NCBI RefSeq assembly: GCF_001623405.1
Contig: NZ_LUHG01000080.1
Coordinates: forward strand, 1 to 64,000
Direction: 5' to 3'
Origin: Hydrotalea flava
GTDB lineage: Bacteria; Bacteroidota; Bacteroidia; Chitinophagales; Chitinophagaceae
Length of the DNA stretch: 64,000 nucleotides
Made by a program: the position numbers and the translations under genes. Below, piece after piece: positions 1 to 10,300 of this stretch. Position 1 is the first letter of the stretch. Each line of letters starts with the position of its first letter. The notes under the pieces are model-generated. The model saw nothing but the letters and a program-made list of their open reading frames with translations. It had not been told where the DNA came from and made no database searches.

Positions 1-1
1 C

Positions 2-913
2 GCCGGACCTTACGAGCCCGATTGGAGTTGGTGGTGGACGGGTGGTGTTGGATTTAGTGGAGGAAGTGGATTTTCTCAAACAGTTACTAGTCTTTCAAAT
101 CAATTAGGGCTTACTTATGCTCAATCGCTGTGGTTGCAAAATAACCAATTACGTGCTGATGAGATTTACAACTTTTTACAAACCACTATAAATCCACGTG
201 CAAATAATATTGCAATTGAGCATATAGATAAATTGATGTCAGATTTAGATTACTTAGCCTTTAATCAACAATATTTTTCTAATAGCAATAGTAACAATGT
301 TTGGTGGGAAGATGATAATTGGTTAAACGAACCCAATAATTTTAACTTAGATTTAGATGAAAATCAAAATGGGCAATATGATAGATTAACCGCAGCAGAA
401 AAAGCTTTAGTTAAAAAATATCCGACTCATGCATATATGATAAGTAAAAACAAACCGGTAGCTGAACAAGAGACTGTTGCAATCTTTGGAAAAAATGGCT
501 TAAATGATAAGAGTGATGCTTTTAGACATGCTTTTTTTAATGCCATGAACAGAAGAGACTTAGGTTTAGACCCAATGACACTTGAAAATATTGCTAAACT
601 TTTTTCTGATGCGCACGAAAGTGAAGTATCCCCTCAGCTACAAAAAGAAAAAGATATGGATTTGTGGAACAATGCTGTTGGGCATATGGTTGGAAATGTA
701 ATGTTTCCAATTTTTACATCAAATTCAAGTCTTTCATCTGATGTACTAACAAAACTCACAAATGGAGAATTAAGATATTTAAAGCCAGTTGAACCTACAC
801 CACCACCAGGAAGTAATGGAATAAATAATGATTTTTGGCATGTCAATGGTAATCCCAAATTAGGCCGACATGGAATTACTTCTGCTACCCAACTCACACC
901 AACAAATCAATGA
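2..913 (+). CDS. C-terminal part of a large protein with a DUF6973-like domain (5' end outside window)
   Basis: The frame is open from base 2, so this is the end of a longer protein; the in-frame TTG at 134 is not a convincing start. The visible part begins with a Gly/Trp-rich linker. It then has a domain with AFRHAFFNAMNRR, SDAHE and MDLWNNAVGHMVGN, the spaced His/Asp/Asn pattern I associate with DUF6973, often found at the C-terminus of large secreted or Rhs-like proteins. Biochemical function is unknown. The protein ends in a hydrophilic tail (WHVNGNPKLGRHG). The next gene starts 3 nt downstream and encodes a small lipoprotein, which fits an effector followed by a protective partner. That pairing is inference only. 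Confidence 0.6.
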   Translation, partial: AGPYEPDWSWWWTGGVGFSGGSGFSQTVTSLSNQLGLTYAQSLWLQNNQLRADEIYNFLQTTINPRANNIAIEHIDKLMSDLDYLAFNQQYFSNSNSNNVWWEDDNWLNEPNNFNLDLDENQNGQYDRLTAAEKALVKKYPTHAYMISKNKPVAEQETVAIFGKNGLNDKSDAFRHAFFNAMNRRDLGLDPMTLENIAKLFSDAHESEVSPQLQKEKDMDLWNNAVGHMVGNVMFPIFTSNSSLSSDVLTKLTNGELRYLKPVEPTPPPGSNGINNDFWHVNGNPKLGRHGITSATQLTPTNQ

Positions 914-916
914 TAT

Positions 917-1267
917 ATGAAAAACTTGTTAATTTTAATAATTACTATATCCAAATTATTTACTTCTTGTGGAAATCCAGAGATTAAGATTACTATTAAA
1001 AATAAGAGCAATGAATCGATTAAACAGCTGATATTTTATGTACAAGGCAATGAGTATAAGGTCGACAAAATAGAAGCGAAAAAATATTCGACAATTAGTA
1101 TAAATAAAAATAACCTTACTCTAAATAGTCACGATTTTAGGATTGAATCAACAGTTATTTTAAAAAGCGGGAAAATAAATCGTGGCTTTTATTATTCTGA
1201 TTTATCTAGTAGACCCAACTCAGAATATACAATTGAGGTTTATGATTCTATTTCTGTAATTAAATAG
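917..1267 (+). CDS. Small hypothetical lipoprotein, possible immunity partner
   Basis: A 116-residue protein with a hydrophobic N-terminus followed by a plausible lipobox (LFTSC, Cys near residue 18). The rest is predicted to be beta-rich (ITIKNKSNESIKQLIFYV, then KKYSTISI). No family is recognised. It begins 3 nt after the DUF6973-like gene and is almost certainly co-transcribed with it. A small envelope protein directly behind a polymorphic C-terminal domain is the usual place for an immunity gene, but nothing in the sequence proves this. Confidence 0.6.
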   Translation: MKNLLILIITISKLFTSCGNPEIKITIKNKSNESIKQLIFYVQGNEYKVDKIEAKKYSTISINKNNLTLNSHDFRIESTVILKSGKINRGFYYSDLSSRPNSEYTIEVYDSISVIK

Positions 1268-2136
1268 CAAATAGTAAAGTACTGCCTACAATAACTAGCC
1301 GTTCATATTGCCCGAAGGGCAAGACATGAACACCTCTGTTGTACGGAACCGGTGAATTAGATTATCTATAAATTTTTTGGGGTGTTGTTATGGAGTACAA
1401 AGCAAGCGGAGCGCTAGTTAATGATTATGGACAGGCATTATGCTTTTGCCCAGGTGGTTTTTCTTCCCTTCATTTTTAGTGTAGGGACATAAGGAACACT
1501 GCCCGGTTTAGTATAATGGCAAAGCAGGGGCAGCTTTTTTTTCCCGTAAATACTTCCGCGGTGGTCCCCGCTCTGCAAATAATTGTATGGTGATAAGTGT
1601 ACCTGTTTTGCAGCAGTGACATTTGCGCAACCGGGGTATTAGGTTCTGAGTCCGGTCGCAACTGTAAAATGTGGCAGGAATTGCGTAGCCCCCGCTATAC
1701 CGCCCGTTGGAAATCGTTGCCTGAGGTGCGTTAAGGCTAAGCCCGCCGCAACCAATTAAATACCCATTCCTTTACTTAAATGTACATTCAATACTGCTTC
1801 CGATACATATTCGATAAATGTTTCACTCAACAGTGTTGCACAACGCTGTAAATAGGGATAAGTATTGAAAATGTATACTAAGGAAAGCAGCAAAATGTTT
1901 GACGTTTCAAAATGGAAAGAATGTAATAAGTAAAGCAACAGGTTATGGGTAAGAGTTACTTTAGTGTTATACGTAATCCGGCACTGATCTTACAAAATTC
2001 AACCAAAACAAGACTTTAATAAAATCTATCATTGTTGTTCGACTAAAATTGGGGTTAAATAAACACCGGCAAAACTTTTAACTTACCCCAACATTAGTAA
2101 ATTTTTTGTATGGTAACTCCAACTTAACCAATCCGG
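1268..2136. other. Intergenic region without a supported gene
   Basis: About 870 bases with only short open frames of no recognisable composition. The stretch near 1440-1750 is richer in GC than its surroundings and may be the remnant of a displaced gene end. There is no tRNA, no repeat pair and no transposase fragment that I can recognise. The upstream control region of the AraC gene should lie near 2030-2210. Confidence 0.5.
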
Positions 2137-2214
2137 ATGGTTCTAATGAATTTCCCTTTTTATTTATACTTTAGTTGGTCAATAGGCAATGATAGCCCAA
2201 TTATAATAATATTT

Positions 2215-3033
2215 ATGCCATTTCAAATCAACATAAAAGATAAAAGTGAAACAGGCAAGTTAATTAAGATCACACTGTTTAAGAAGGAGATTAGGAAAAC
2301 TGAACCACACAAACACAATAATTATTTTGAAATCATTTACCTTTCAAAAGGTAGCGGCACTCATGCTATTGATTACACCAAATACAAAGTACAGCCACCA
2401 GTTATTTTCTTTGTGCGTAAGGAACAGGTTCATTATTGGGACTTACGCACGGTGCCTGAAGGGTATGTATTAATTTTAAAAAAAGGTTTTATTGATAAGA
2501 GCCTTGATGTAGAACTGAAAGCATTATTGACTAAAGTAAGCAGTTTTTCCAGTTTGCAGGTAAAAGATACCAGCACCATTAATCAACTCTTTCAGTTGCT
2601 TACCAAAGAAAACGATACAACCAATGAAAACCGCTTTCCTGTTGTGGAAGGACTGCTAAAAGCGCTGTTAGCAAAAATATTAGAAGTGGCTAAGCCACTT
2701 ATCAATAACGTGAAAGTAAAGGCAGATCTCTTTCAATCATTCAGGGAACTACTCTCGCAAAACAAGGAAATAAAAAACAATGTAGCATACTATGCAGGCT
2801 TGTTAAATACAACTCCGCAAAACCTTAATGCAGTCTGCCGCAAAGCTGTAAATCAGTCCGCAGCAGAAGTACTTGCAGAACACCTAATCAGTGAAGCCAA
2901 ACGCTTATTGATTTATACCGATAATACCGTTTCTGAAATCTCCTTTGCCTTAGACTTTAACGACCCTTCTCATTTCGTTAAATATTTTAAACGCTATACT
3001 GGGTATACTCCACAGGCTTTTCGAAGCCAGTAA
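2215..3033 (+). CDS. AraC-family transcriptional regulator
   Basis: About 272 residues when started at the ATG at 2215. An upstream frame from 2137 adds 26 hydrophobic residues that do not fit the family. The N-terminal half is a cupin-like sensing domain (HKHNNYFEIIYLSKGSGTHAIDY, then PPVIFFVRKEQVHYWDL). The last 100 residues form the double helix-turn-helix, including ISEAKRLLIYTDNTVSEIS and the hallmark FNDPSHFVKYFKRYTGYTPQAFR. It is transcribed in the same direction as the multicopper oxidase-DoxX-TauE-RND block 190 bp downstream and is the likely regulator of that block (inference). Confidence 0.85.
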   Translation: MPFQINIKDKSETGKLIKITLFKKEIRKTEPHKHNNYFEIIYLSKGSGTHAIDYTKYKVQPPVIFFVRKEQVHYWDLRTVPEGYVLILKKGFIDKSLDVELKALLTKVSSFSSLQVKDTSTINQLFQLLTKENDTTNENRFPVVEGLLKALLAKILEVAKPLINNVKVKADLFQSFRELLSQNKEIKNNVAYYAGLLNTTPQNLNAVCRKAVNQSAAEVLAEHLISEAKRLLIYTDNTVSEISFALDFNDPSHFVKYFKRYTGYTPQAFRSQ

Positions 3034-3224
3034 CCCCAGTACCATAGTATTTTCAAATATACCATACTTAATTAATTTCATGTACCATCTTTGTTAGGGG
3101 ATAAATTGTTTTTCATACCCTAAAAATCTGAATGAACAATACTTTAAAATATTTATTTTACTTGTATTGTCTGTGGTAAGCAATTCATTTCTCAGATGGC
3201 TTGACTAATTTAAAAAATTAAGTT

Positions 3225-4718
3225 ATGGATCGTAGAAAATTTATTAAATCAGCCGGGTTAGCAATGCCCATTGCAAGTAATTTGCCAATGAGTAGCTTAG
3301 TACATAGTGAACCTGATAGCCACAAATTTTCCTTAGAAGCAAAGGATGTAACACTACAAGATGAAAAAGCAGATTATACAATTCATATCGGCACAGGGTT
3401 GGTAGAGGTAGGCACACAGCATTTCATTTCTACAACCACATACAATGGCGAGTTTCCGGGTCCTTTATTGCGCTTTAAAGAAGGACAAAAAGCAATAGTA
3501 GATATTTATAATGATACAGACACACCTGAACAATTGCATTGGCATGGGCAGTTTTTGCCGACTGATGTTGATGGTGCTGCAGAAGAAGGCACCCCTTATA
3601 TCCCTGCTCATGGGATGCGCCGTGAAGTTTTTGTACCTAAGCCTGCCGGTTTTAGGTTTTACCATACGCACTTGGTAGCTGGAGCTAATTTAAATGTTGG
3701 GCAATACTCCGGGCAGGTTGGTCCTGTTTATATTGAACCAAAAAATGAACCTGGCAATTATGATCGTGAAGCATTTATTATACTTAAGGAGTTCGAGCCT
3801 TACTTTATGCGGGGCGGCGATATGGCTATGGATGTCCTCACTGGTGAATCAATTCCCAATTTAGCAGCCATACAGGAGAAAGCCGAAAAGGAATCTCTAA
3901 TTAAAACAAAAGGGTATGAAGTTGGGTATAATATTTTTACTATTAATGGCCGTCAGTTCGGTCATGGTGATCCTATTCGTGTTAAGGAGGGCGAAAGAGT
4001 ACTATTCCATATACTTAATGGGAGTGCCACTGAAATCAGAAGCCTTGCATTGCCAGGTCATAGTTTTAAAGTGGTGGCTTTGGACGGGAACCCGGTACCA
4101 AATCCACGAGAAGTTCCTGTGTTATGGATAGGTACCGCTGAGCGAATATCTGCAATTGTAGAGATGAGAAATCCTGGTATATGGGTTATGGGCGATTTGT
4201 CTGATGATGACAGAAGTAACGGTATGGGTATTGTGATAGAATATGCAAACCATACAGGGAAACCACAATGGAAAACACCAGAACCATTTAAATGGGATTA
4301 TACAATTTTTGGGAATGATTTTGGAATAGTAAGTCAGCCTGATGAGGTAATTAATTTGTTGTTTGCTAAACAAAATGCCGCTGAAAATGGGTTTAACAGA
4401 TGGACCATAAACGGGGTTGCTTTTAACATGATGGACATGAAGCCTATGTTTCATCTGCAACAAGGCAAGCGGTATCGTTTGCTTATGCGCAATGCTTCAG
4501 ATGATATTCATCCGATGCATCTCCACCGCCATAGTTTCGAGATTACAAGAATTGGAGGTAAGTCAACAACAGGTATTATAAAAGATGTTGTTATGTTGGG
4601 TGGTTTTCAAGAAATGCATCTTGATTTTACAGCAGATAATCCGGGATTAACTTTAATGCATTGCCACATGCAACTTCACATGGATTTTGGTTTTATGTGT
4701 TTATTTAATTATAAATAA
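3225..4718 (+). CDS. Multicopper oxidase, Tat-exported
   Basis: 497 residues. The N-terminus carries a twin-arginine signal (MDRRKFIKSAG), so the protein is probably exported folded. The copper ligands are visible: HWHG near residue 105, YHTH near 147, HPMHLH near 429 and HCHMQLH near 482. Together they give the trinuclear type 2/3 cluster and the type 1 site. The axial type 1 position, five residues after the last His, is Phe rather than Met, as in some high-potential laccases. The family oxidises metals or phenols using oxygen. Its companions (DoxX, TauE/SafE and an RND efflux system) suggest metal or toxic-organic detoxification. Confidence 0.88.
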   Translation: MDRRKFIKSAGLAMPIASNLPMSSLVHSEPDSHKFSLEAKDVTLQDEKADYTIHIGTGLVEVGTQHFISTTTYNGEFPGPLLRFKEGQKAIVDIYNDTDTPEQLHWHGQFLPTDVDGAAEEGTPYIPAHGMRREVFVPKPAGFRFYHTHLVAGANLNVGQYSGQVGPVYIEPKNEPGNYDREAFIILKEFEPYFMRGGDMAMDVLTGESIPNLAAIQEKAEKESLIKTKGYEVGYNIFTINGRQFGHGDPIRVKEGERVLFHILNGSATEIRSLALPGHSFKVVALDGNPVPNPREVPVLWIGTAERISAIVEMRNPGIWVMGDLSDDDRSNGMGIVIEYANHTGKPQWKTPEPFKWDYTIFGNDFGIVSQPDEVINLLFAKQNAAENGFNRWTINGVAFNMMDMKPMFHLQQGKRYRLLMRNASDDIHPMHLHRHSFEITRIGGKSTTGIIKDVVMLGGFQEMHLDFTADNPGLTLMHCHMQLHMDFGFMCLFNYK

Positions 4719-4734
4719 AATAAATTTTATAACT

Positions 4735-5169
4735 ATGTTATATAAAATCATCCATTCGGATAATGAACCTACTGCAATTATCATCCGGTTAATGGTGGGA
4801 GCAGTATTCCTTTCGGAAGGGATACAGAAATTTTTATATGCAGATGCTTTGGGCGCAGGCCGTTTCGCAAAAATAGGCTTACCCAACCCTGATTTTTTAG
4901 GTCCTTTTGTGGGCAGTTTCGAAATAATTTGCGGCACACTGGTTTTAATAGGTTTGTTTACAAGGTTGGCAGCTATTCCTTTACTCATTATCATGTTGGT
5001 TTCAATTGCAACTACAAAAGCAGAACTTTTACACAATAATGGCTTCTGGTCAATGTTGCATGATAGCCGTACTGACTGGTCAATGTTTTTGGGAAATATT
5101 TTCTTAATCATCAAAGGAGGTGGCAAATGGTCGATAGATAAACAAATTGAAAAACAAAAATGGAAATAA
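4735..5169 (+). CDS. DoxX family membrane protein
   Basis: 144 residues from the ATG at 4735. The frame opens earlier at 4687 inside the oxidase gene, but the later start gives the normal DoxX N-terminus. Family marks are LMVGAVFLSEGIQKFLY near the N-terminus, then GPFVGSFEIICGTLVLIGLFTRLAA, and four predicted membrane helices. DoxX proteins are small inner-membrane proteins linked to redox stress, often as partners of oxidases or thiosulfate enzymes. The gene starts 16 nt after the oxidase and overlaps the next gene by 10 nt, so the three are translationally linked. Confidence 0.8.
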   Translation: MLYKIIHSDNEPTAIIIRLMVGAVFLSEGIQKFLYADALGAGRFAKIGLPNPDFLGPFVGSFEIICGTLVLIGLFTRLAAIPLLIIMLVSIATTKAELLHNNGFWSMLHDSRTDWSMFLGNIFLIIKGGGKWSIDKQIEKQKWK

Positions 5170-5936
5170 TTATTTTATCAGTAGCGGCATTTATAATAGC
5201 TATACTTACTTTTTTTTCCGGGTTTGGGTTGGGTACTATCCTTACCCCAGTATTTATGATTTTCTTTCCTGCAGAGGTAGCCATTGCATCAGTTGGAATA
5301 ATTCATTTTTTCAATAATATGCTTATCGCAGGAATGGTTGGTAAAAATGCCGATAAAACAGTTTTGATTCAATTTGGTATCCCTGCAATACTTGTATCAT
5401 TCGCAGGTGCATGGCTGCTGATGAATATTTCAAATCTTCCTGACCTTTATTCCTATACTATTTCTGAACACCTATTTCAAGTAAAGCCTGTAAAATTCAT
5501 CATTGCAATTTTGCTTATCGGTTTTACACTGTTCGAGATTATACCAGTTTTAAAGGCAACCCAGTTTAGTAAAAACAAGCTGCCAATTGGTGGTTTACTA
5601 AGTGGTTTTTTGGGTGGACTTTCCGGCCTCCAGGGAGCATTAAGAAGTGCTTTTTTAATAAAATCAGGCTTATCAAAAGAAGCATTCATTGCATCTGCGG
5701 CAGTGTTATCTGTTTTTGTAGATATCACAAGGCTCTCTGTTTACGCAACGCGATTTTCCGAAACCAGCCGTCATGAAAATTTGAGTTATGTTTTTGCCGC
5801 AACACTTGCTGCCTTAACCGGTTCGTTAATTGGTAAAAGAATTTTTAAAAAAATTACCCTAAAGTTTATACAGGTAACCGTAGTTATTATGCTTTTTGTT
5901 ATTGCCATTGCTTTGGGCACAGGACTTTTTTTATAA
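5160..5936 (+). CDS. TauE/SafE family permease
   Basis: 258 residues with about eight predicted membrane helices in two repeats (for example FFSGFGLGTILTPVFMIF and LLSGFLGGLSGLQGALRSAFLIKSGLS). This is the TauE/SafE (DUF81) arrangement. Characterised members export sulfite, sulfoacetate or other organosulfonates across the inner membrane; the substrate here is unknown. It overlaps the DoxX gene by 10 nt and is followed 21 nt later by a TolC-type gene. Confidence 0.82.
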   Translation: MEIIILSVAAFIIAILTFFSGFGLGTILTPVFMIFFPAEVAIASVGIIHFFNNMLIAGMVGKNADKTVLIQFGIPAILVSFAGAWLLMNISNLPDLYSYTISEHLFQVKPVKFIIAILLIGFTLFEIIPVLKATQFSKNKLPIGGLLSGFLGGLSGLQGALRSAFLIKSGLSKEAFIASAAVLSVFVDITRLSVYATRFSETSRHENLSYVFAATLAALTGSLIGKRIFKKITLKFIQVTVVIMLFVIAIALGTGLFL

Positions 5937-5957
5937 TTGAAATAAATTAAATATACA

Positions 5958-7331
5958 ATGATAAAATTATATAAAAGTATAAAAATTAGTTATTGTTTGC
6001 TATTACTGCTGCTGCACCTGAAAGGTCTTGCACAACAACCACAAACAAAACTGCCGCAATTGTTGCAATTGGCAGAAAAAAACTATCCTTTACTGAAATC
6101 AAAAATGCTGGATGTTCAGGCCGCACAAAAAGGTATAAATATAAGCAAGAATACTTTGATTCCTTCTATAGATGCATCCTACCAAATGGACTATGCCACT
6201 TACAATAATATTACCGGTATGGCATATCCGCAATTTATAATGCCTATCAGTGGGCCGCCATCTTCCTCTAATAGTATGAGTGGTGTATTTGGCAGTGCTG
6301 CGAGCCTTTTACTTAATTGGCAACCCATCACATTCGGTCAAAGAAAAGCTCAGATTGATTTTGCAAAAGCAGGCTTGCAGTACGCCAATGCGGATGCCGA
6401 AAATGAAATATTTCAACACAAAATAAAAGTAATCAATGCCTATCTTGATGTAATAACTGCCACTGAGTTGGTAAAAGTGTATCAGAATAATTTACAAAGA
6501 ACAGAGGTCAATTTACAGGCAGTTCGATCACTTGTTGTAAATGGTATAAGGCCTGGTGTTGATACCGAATTATTCAAGGCCGAAAATTCAAAAGCAAAAG
6601 TTGAATTGCTGAACAGTCAAAAATACAAAGAACAAACCCTTATCTATTTAACTCAGCTACTTGCAACAGATAATTATGTTACTGTTGCCGATACTTTTTT
6701 CTTTTCCAAACTTCCTGTAACAAATTTTAGTGCCGATTCAGTTAAAAATCCATTGATTCATTTATACAACTCCAATATTGTTATCGGTTTTGCCCGTAAG
6801 AAAGTACTTTCAAAAACCACTATGCCAACTTTGGGCACATGGAGCACACTTTATGCAAGAGGTTCTGGTGTTGCATACAATGGTACGGTAAAAGCTACAG
6901 ATGGCCTGGGCTTTCAAAGTATGAATTATGGTATAGGTTTACAGATAAGTGTACCGCTTTTACAATCTGCAAGAATTCGACCACAGTTACAGCAACAGGA
7001 CTTTCTGATACAATCAAATCAGGAAAAACTTAACGAAATTCAATTGCAATTGAAAAAACAAAATGCATTGGCCGATACTTCTCTCAATAGTGCATTTGCC
7101 ATTGTAAAAGAAAGCCCTTTGTTTTTAGAATCTGCCCGGTTTTCATACAGTTCTATGCAATCCCGTTATCAGTCTGGCCTCGCTACAATTTCAGATTTCT
7201 TACAGGCCCAATATGCTTTGATAAAAGCAGAAATAGATAACAAGCTTTCATACATGGGCGTTTGGAAAGCTTTCTTGTATAAAGCAGCCGTGAATGGAGA
7301 CATTAACTTATTTATTAATCAGGCTAACTAA
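5958..7331 (+). CDS. TolC family outer-membrane efflux protein
   Basis: 457 residues with an N-terminal signal (hydrophobic run ending in GLAQQ). Long alpha-helical repeats of the OEP type follow: LPQLLQLAEKNYPLLKSK and its duplicate, with QSRYQSGLATISDFLQAQYAL near the C-terminus. It forms the outer-membrane trimeric channel of a tripartite pump, and lies 9 nt upstream of the RND transporter gene. No sign of damage. Confidence 0.88.
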   Translation: MIKLYKSIKISYCLLLLLLHLKGLAQQPQTKLPQLLQLAEKNYPLLKSKMLDVQAAQKGINISKNTLIPSIDASYQMDYATYNNITGMAYPQFIMPISGPPSSSNSMSGVFGSAASLLLNWQPITFGQRKAQIDFAKAGLQYANADAENEIFQHKIKVINAYLDVITATELVKVYQNNLQRTEVNLQAVRSLVVNGIRPGVDTELFKAENSKAKVELLNSQKYKEQTLIYLTQLLATDNYVTVADTFFFSKLPVTNFSADSVKNPLIHLYNSNIVIGFARKKVLSKTTMPTLGTWSTLYARGSGVAYNGTVKATDGLGFQSMNYGIGLQISVPLLQSARIRPQLQQQDFLIQSNQEKLNEIQLQLKKQNALADTSLNSAFAIVKESPLFLESARFSYSSMQSRYQSGLATISDFLQAQYALIKAEIDNKLSYMGVWKAFLYKAAVNGDINLFINQAN

Positions 7332-7340
7332 AAACAAATT

Positions 7341-10300
7341 ATGAATTTACTAAAAGGAGCATTACAAAAACCTGTTACTATTATAGTAGTTATTTTAGCT
7401 ATCCTGTTTTTTTCATATTTGGCTATTAAAAAAATGAGGATCGATATTTTTCCTCAGTTAGGATTGCCAACTGTTTATGTAGCTCAACCTTATGGCGGAT
7501 TATCACCAGAACAAATGGAAGGTTTTGTTACCTCTTATTACGAATATCATTTTTTATATGTAACCGGCGTTAAGTTTGTAGAATCGAAATCTATTCAGGG
7601 AGCAGCGCTTATTAAAATACAGTTTAATGAAGGCACTAATATGAGCCAGGCAATGGCAGAAGTGGTAGGGTATGTAAATAGGGCAAAAGCTTTTATGCCA
7701 CCAGGAACTGTGCCGCCATTTATTACTCGTTTTGATGCAGGAAGTGTGCCGGTTGGAGAATTGGTCTTTACTTCTAAAACCAGAACATTAGGTGAGATAT
7801 CTGATCTTGCACTATTCAGGGTACGACCCATGTTTGCTACTCTTCCGGGAGTATCTGCCCCACCTCCGTTTGGCGGCAATCAGAAAACTGTTATAGTAAA
7901 TGTTGACCCAAATAAAGTAAGGGCATACAATCTTTCACCTGATGAGATAGTTCAGGCATTAGTGAAAGCAAATAGCATTACCCCTGCTGGTAATATAAGA
8001 GAGGGAGACCAAACTTTGATTACGTCTCAGAATGCAGTTGTTAATAATGTGCAGGAATTGGCAAATGTGCCCATTAGAATAGGCCCAGGGCCAACTGTTT
8101 ACATTCGGGATATTTCCAGTGTAAATATTGGTTCAGATATAACTACAAGTTATGCTTTGGTAAATGGCAAACGTTCCGTTTATATCCCTGTTACCAAGCG
8201 CTCAGACGCTTCTACGTGGGATGTGGTGCAAAGAGTAAAAGCGGCTCTGCCAGATATGCAGGCAGCAGTACCAAGCGATATCAAAGTGGCTTATGAATTT
8301 GACCAGTCTGGTTATGTAATTAACTCAGTAAAGAGTCTTTCATTTGAAGGGGCTCTTGGAGCCGTCCTAACAGGGTTAATGGTATTACTTTTTTTAGGCG
8401 ACCAAAGAAGTGCCTTAATTGTTGTGCTAACTATTCCTATGTCAATTCTGTCAGCGATTATATTGTTGAACTTGTTTGGTCAAACTATCAATATAATGAC
8501 GTTGGGAGGGTTGGCGTTAGCTGTTGGTATTCTGGTGGATGAGGGAACGGTGACAATTGAAAACATTCACCGGCATTTGGAGATGGGTAAATCTAAATCT
8601 AAAGCTATTCTTGATGGTTGCAGGGAAATTTTTATACCCAAACTGCTAATTCTGCTTTGCATTCTTTCTGTATTTGTACCATCACTTTTTATGAGTGGGG
8701 TTCCTGAAGGAATGTTCCTTCCTTTGTCTTTGTCAGTTGGCTTTGCGATGATTTCCTCATTTCTTATTTCAAATACAATAATTCCCGTATTCTCGAATTG
8801 GATATTAAGAGGCAATCAGTTTAATCATTCAGGTAGCCACAAAGAAAGTCGTTTTGAAATATTTCGCCATAAGTATATTGTTTGGCTGGAACAATTTATT
8901 AAAGGAGCAAAATGGAAATCCCTGGCTTATGTTTTAGGTTCAATTGTTTTAGTAGTAATATTATTTTCATTAATAGGTACGGATATATTTCCAAAAGTAG
9001 ATGCGGGGCAGGCACAAGTTAGGTTGAGAATGCCAACCGGAACCCGAATAGAAAGAACCGAAGGTGCTACACAAAAACTTTTGCATTTAGCCGATAGTAT
9101 AACAAAAGGGAATATAGAAGCTAGTTCAGCTTTTATTGGCACACAACCTTCTAGTTTTCCTATTAACCTTGTTTACTTATGGACAAGCGGCCCGCAGGAA
9201 TCTGTAATTAAATTCAACCTTAATAAAGAGGCAGGTATTGGTATTGAAAATTTTAAAGAACAAATGAGAAAAGCAGTGCACCAATCACTTCCTGATGCAA
9301 CAATATCTTTTGAACCAGGCGATTTAGTAGAGCAAGTTTTAAACTTAGGTTCCAGTAACCCAATAGAAATTGCAGTATTGGGCAGAGACCTTTCTCAATC
9401 AAGATTAGTTGCGGAAAAATTAAATAATAAATTGAAAAGTATTACTTATTTAAGAGATGTTCAAATTGCAACACCATTAGATTACCCGGAAATTAAAATA
9501 GATATTGATAGAGTGAAAGCAGGCCAATTAGGGTTAACTGTTGATCAAATCAGCAAATCAACAGTAGCAGCCACTTCATCAAGCCGGTTTACGCAACCCA
9601 ATTATTGGTTAGATAAAAATTCGGGGATAGCTTATCAGGTGCAGATAGAATATCCGCAATACAAAATAAACAGTAATGAACAACTGGGACTGGTACCTGT
9701 TTCGGGCAATGTTGGTAACCCGGTTTATTTAAGAGATGCTGCTTCCATGCAAAGAATTACTACACCTGGTGAATATGACCGCATTAATCAGCAACGCTTC
9801 ATTACTATTACTGCCAATATTCATAATAAAGACTTAGGTACAGCCCTTAAAGAAGTAAATGTTAAAATAGCCTCTCTAAGTCAGCTTCCACAAGGTGTAA
9901 AAATAATGGTAAGGGGCCAGTCAGAATTACTCCATGAAACCATGAGTGAACTACAATCAGGGTTATTGATTGCTATTATAGTAATTCTTTTAATGTTAGC
10001 CGTAAACTTTCAGTCATTTAAACTTTCACTTACTATTCTTTCCATCATACCAACTGTAGTAGCGGGATCTATATTGTTGTTATTGTTAACTGGAAAAACG
10101 TTAAACATACAATCCTATATGGGTACTATAATGGCTGTTGGTGTAGCAGTAGCCAACGCAATTTTGTTTGTTACAAATGCAGAGCTCCACCGTAAACGAG
10201 ATTTTTCATCCGGCTTTACTATCATTGCTACGTTTAACCGCTTGCGACCTATATTAATGACAAATATTGCTATGATAGCAGGGATGATACCTATGTCTTT

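Noticed and set aside
1476-1938. Two minus-strand open frames of about 60 codons in the 1.3-2.1 kb gap
   Set aside because: No signal, no recognisable motif, poor codon pattern and no supporting context.
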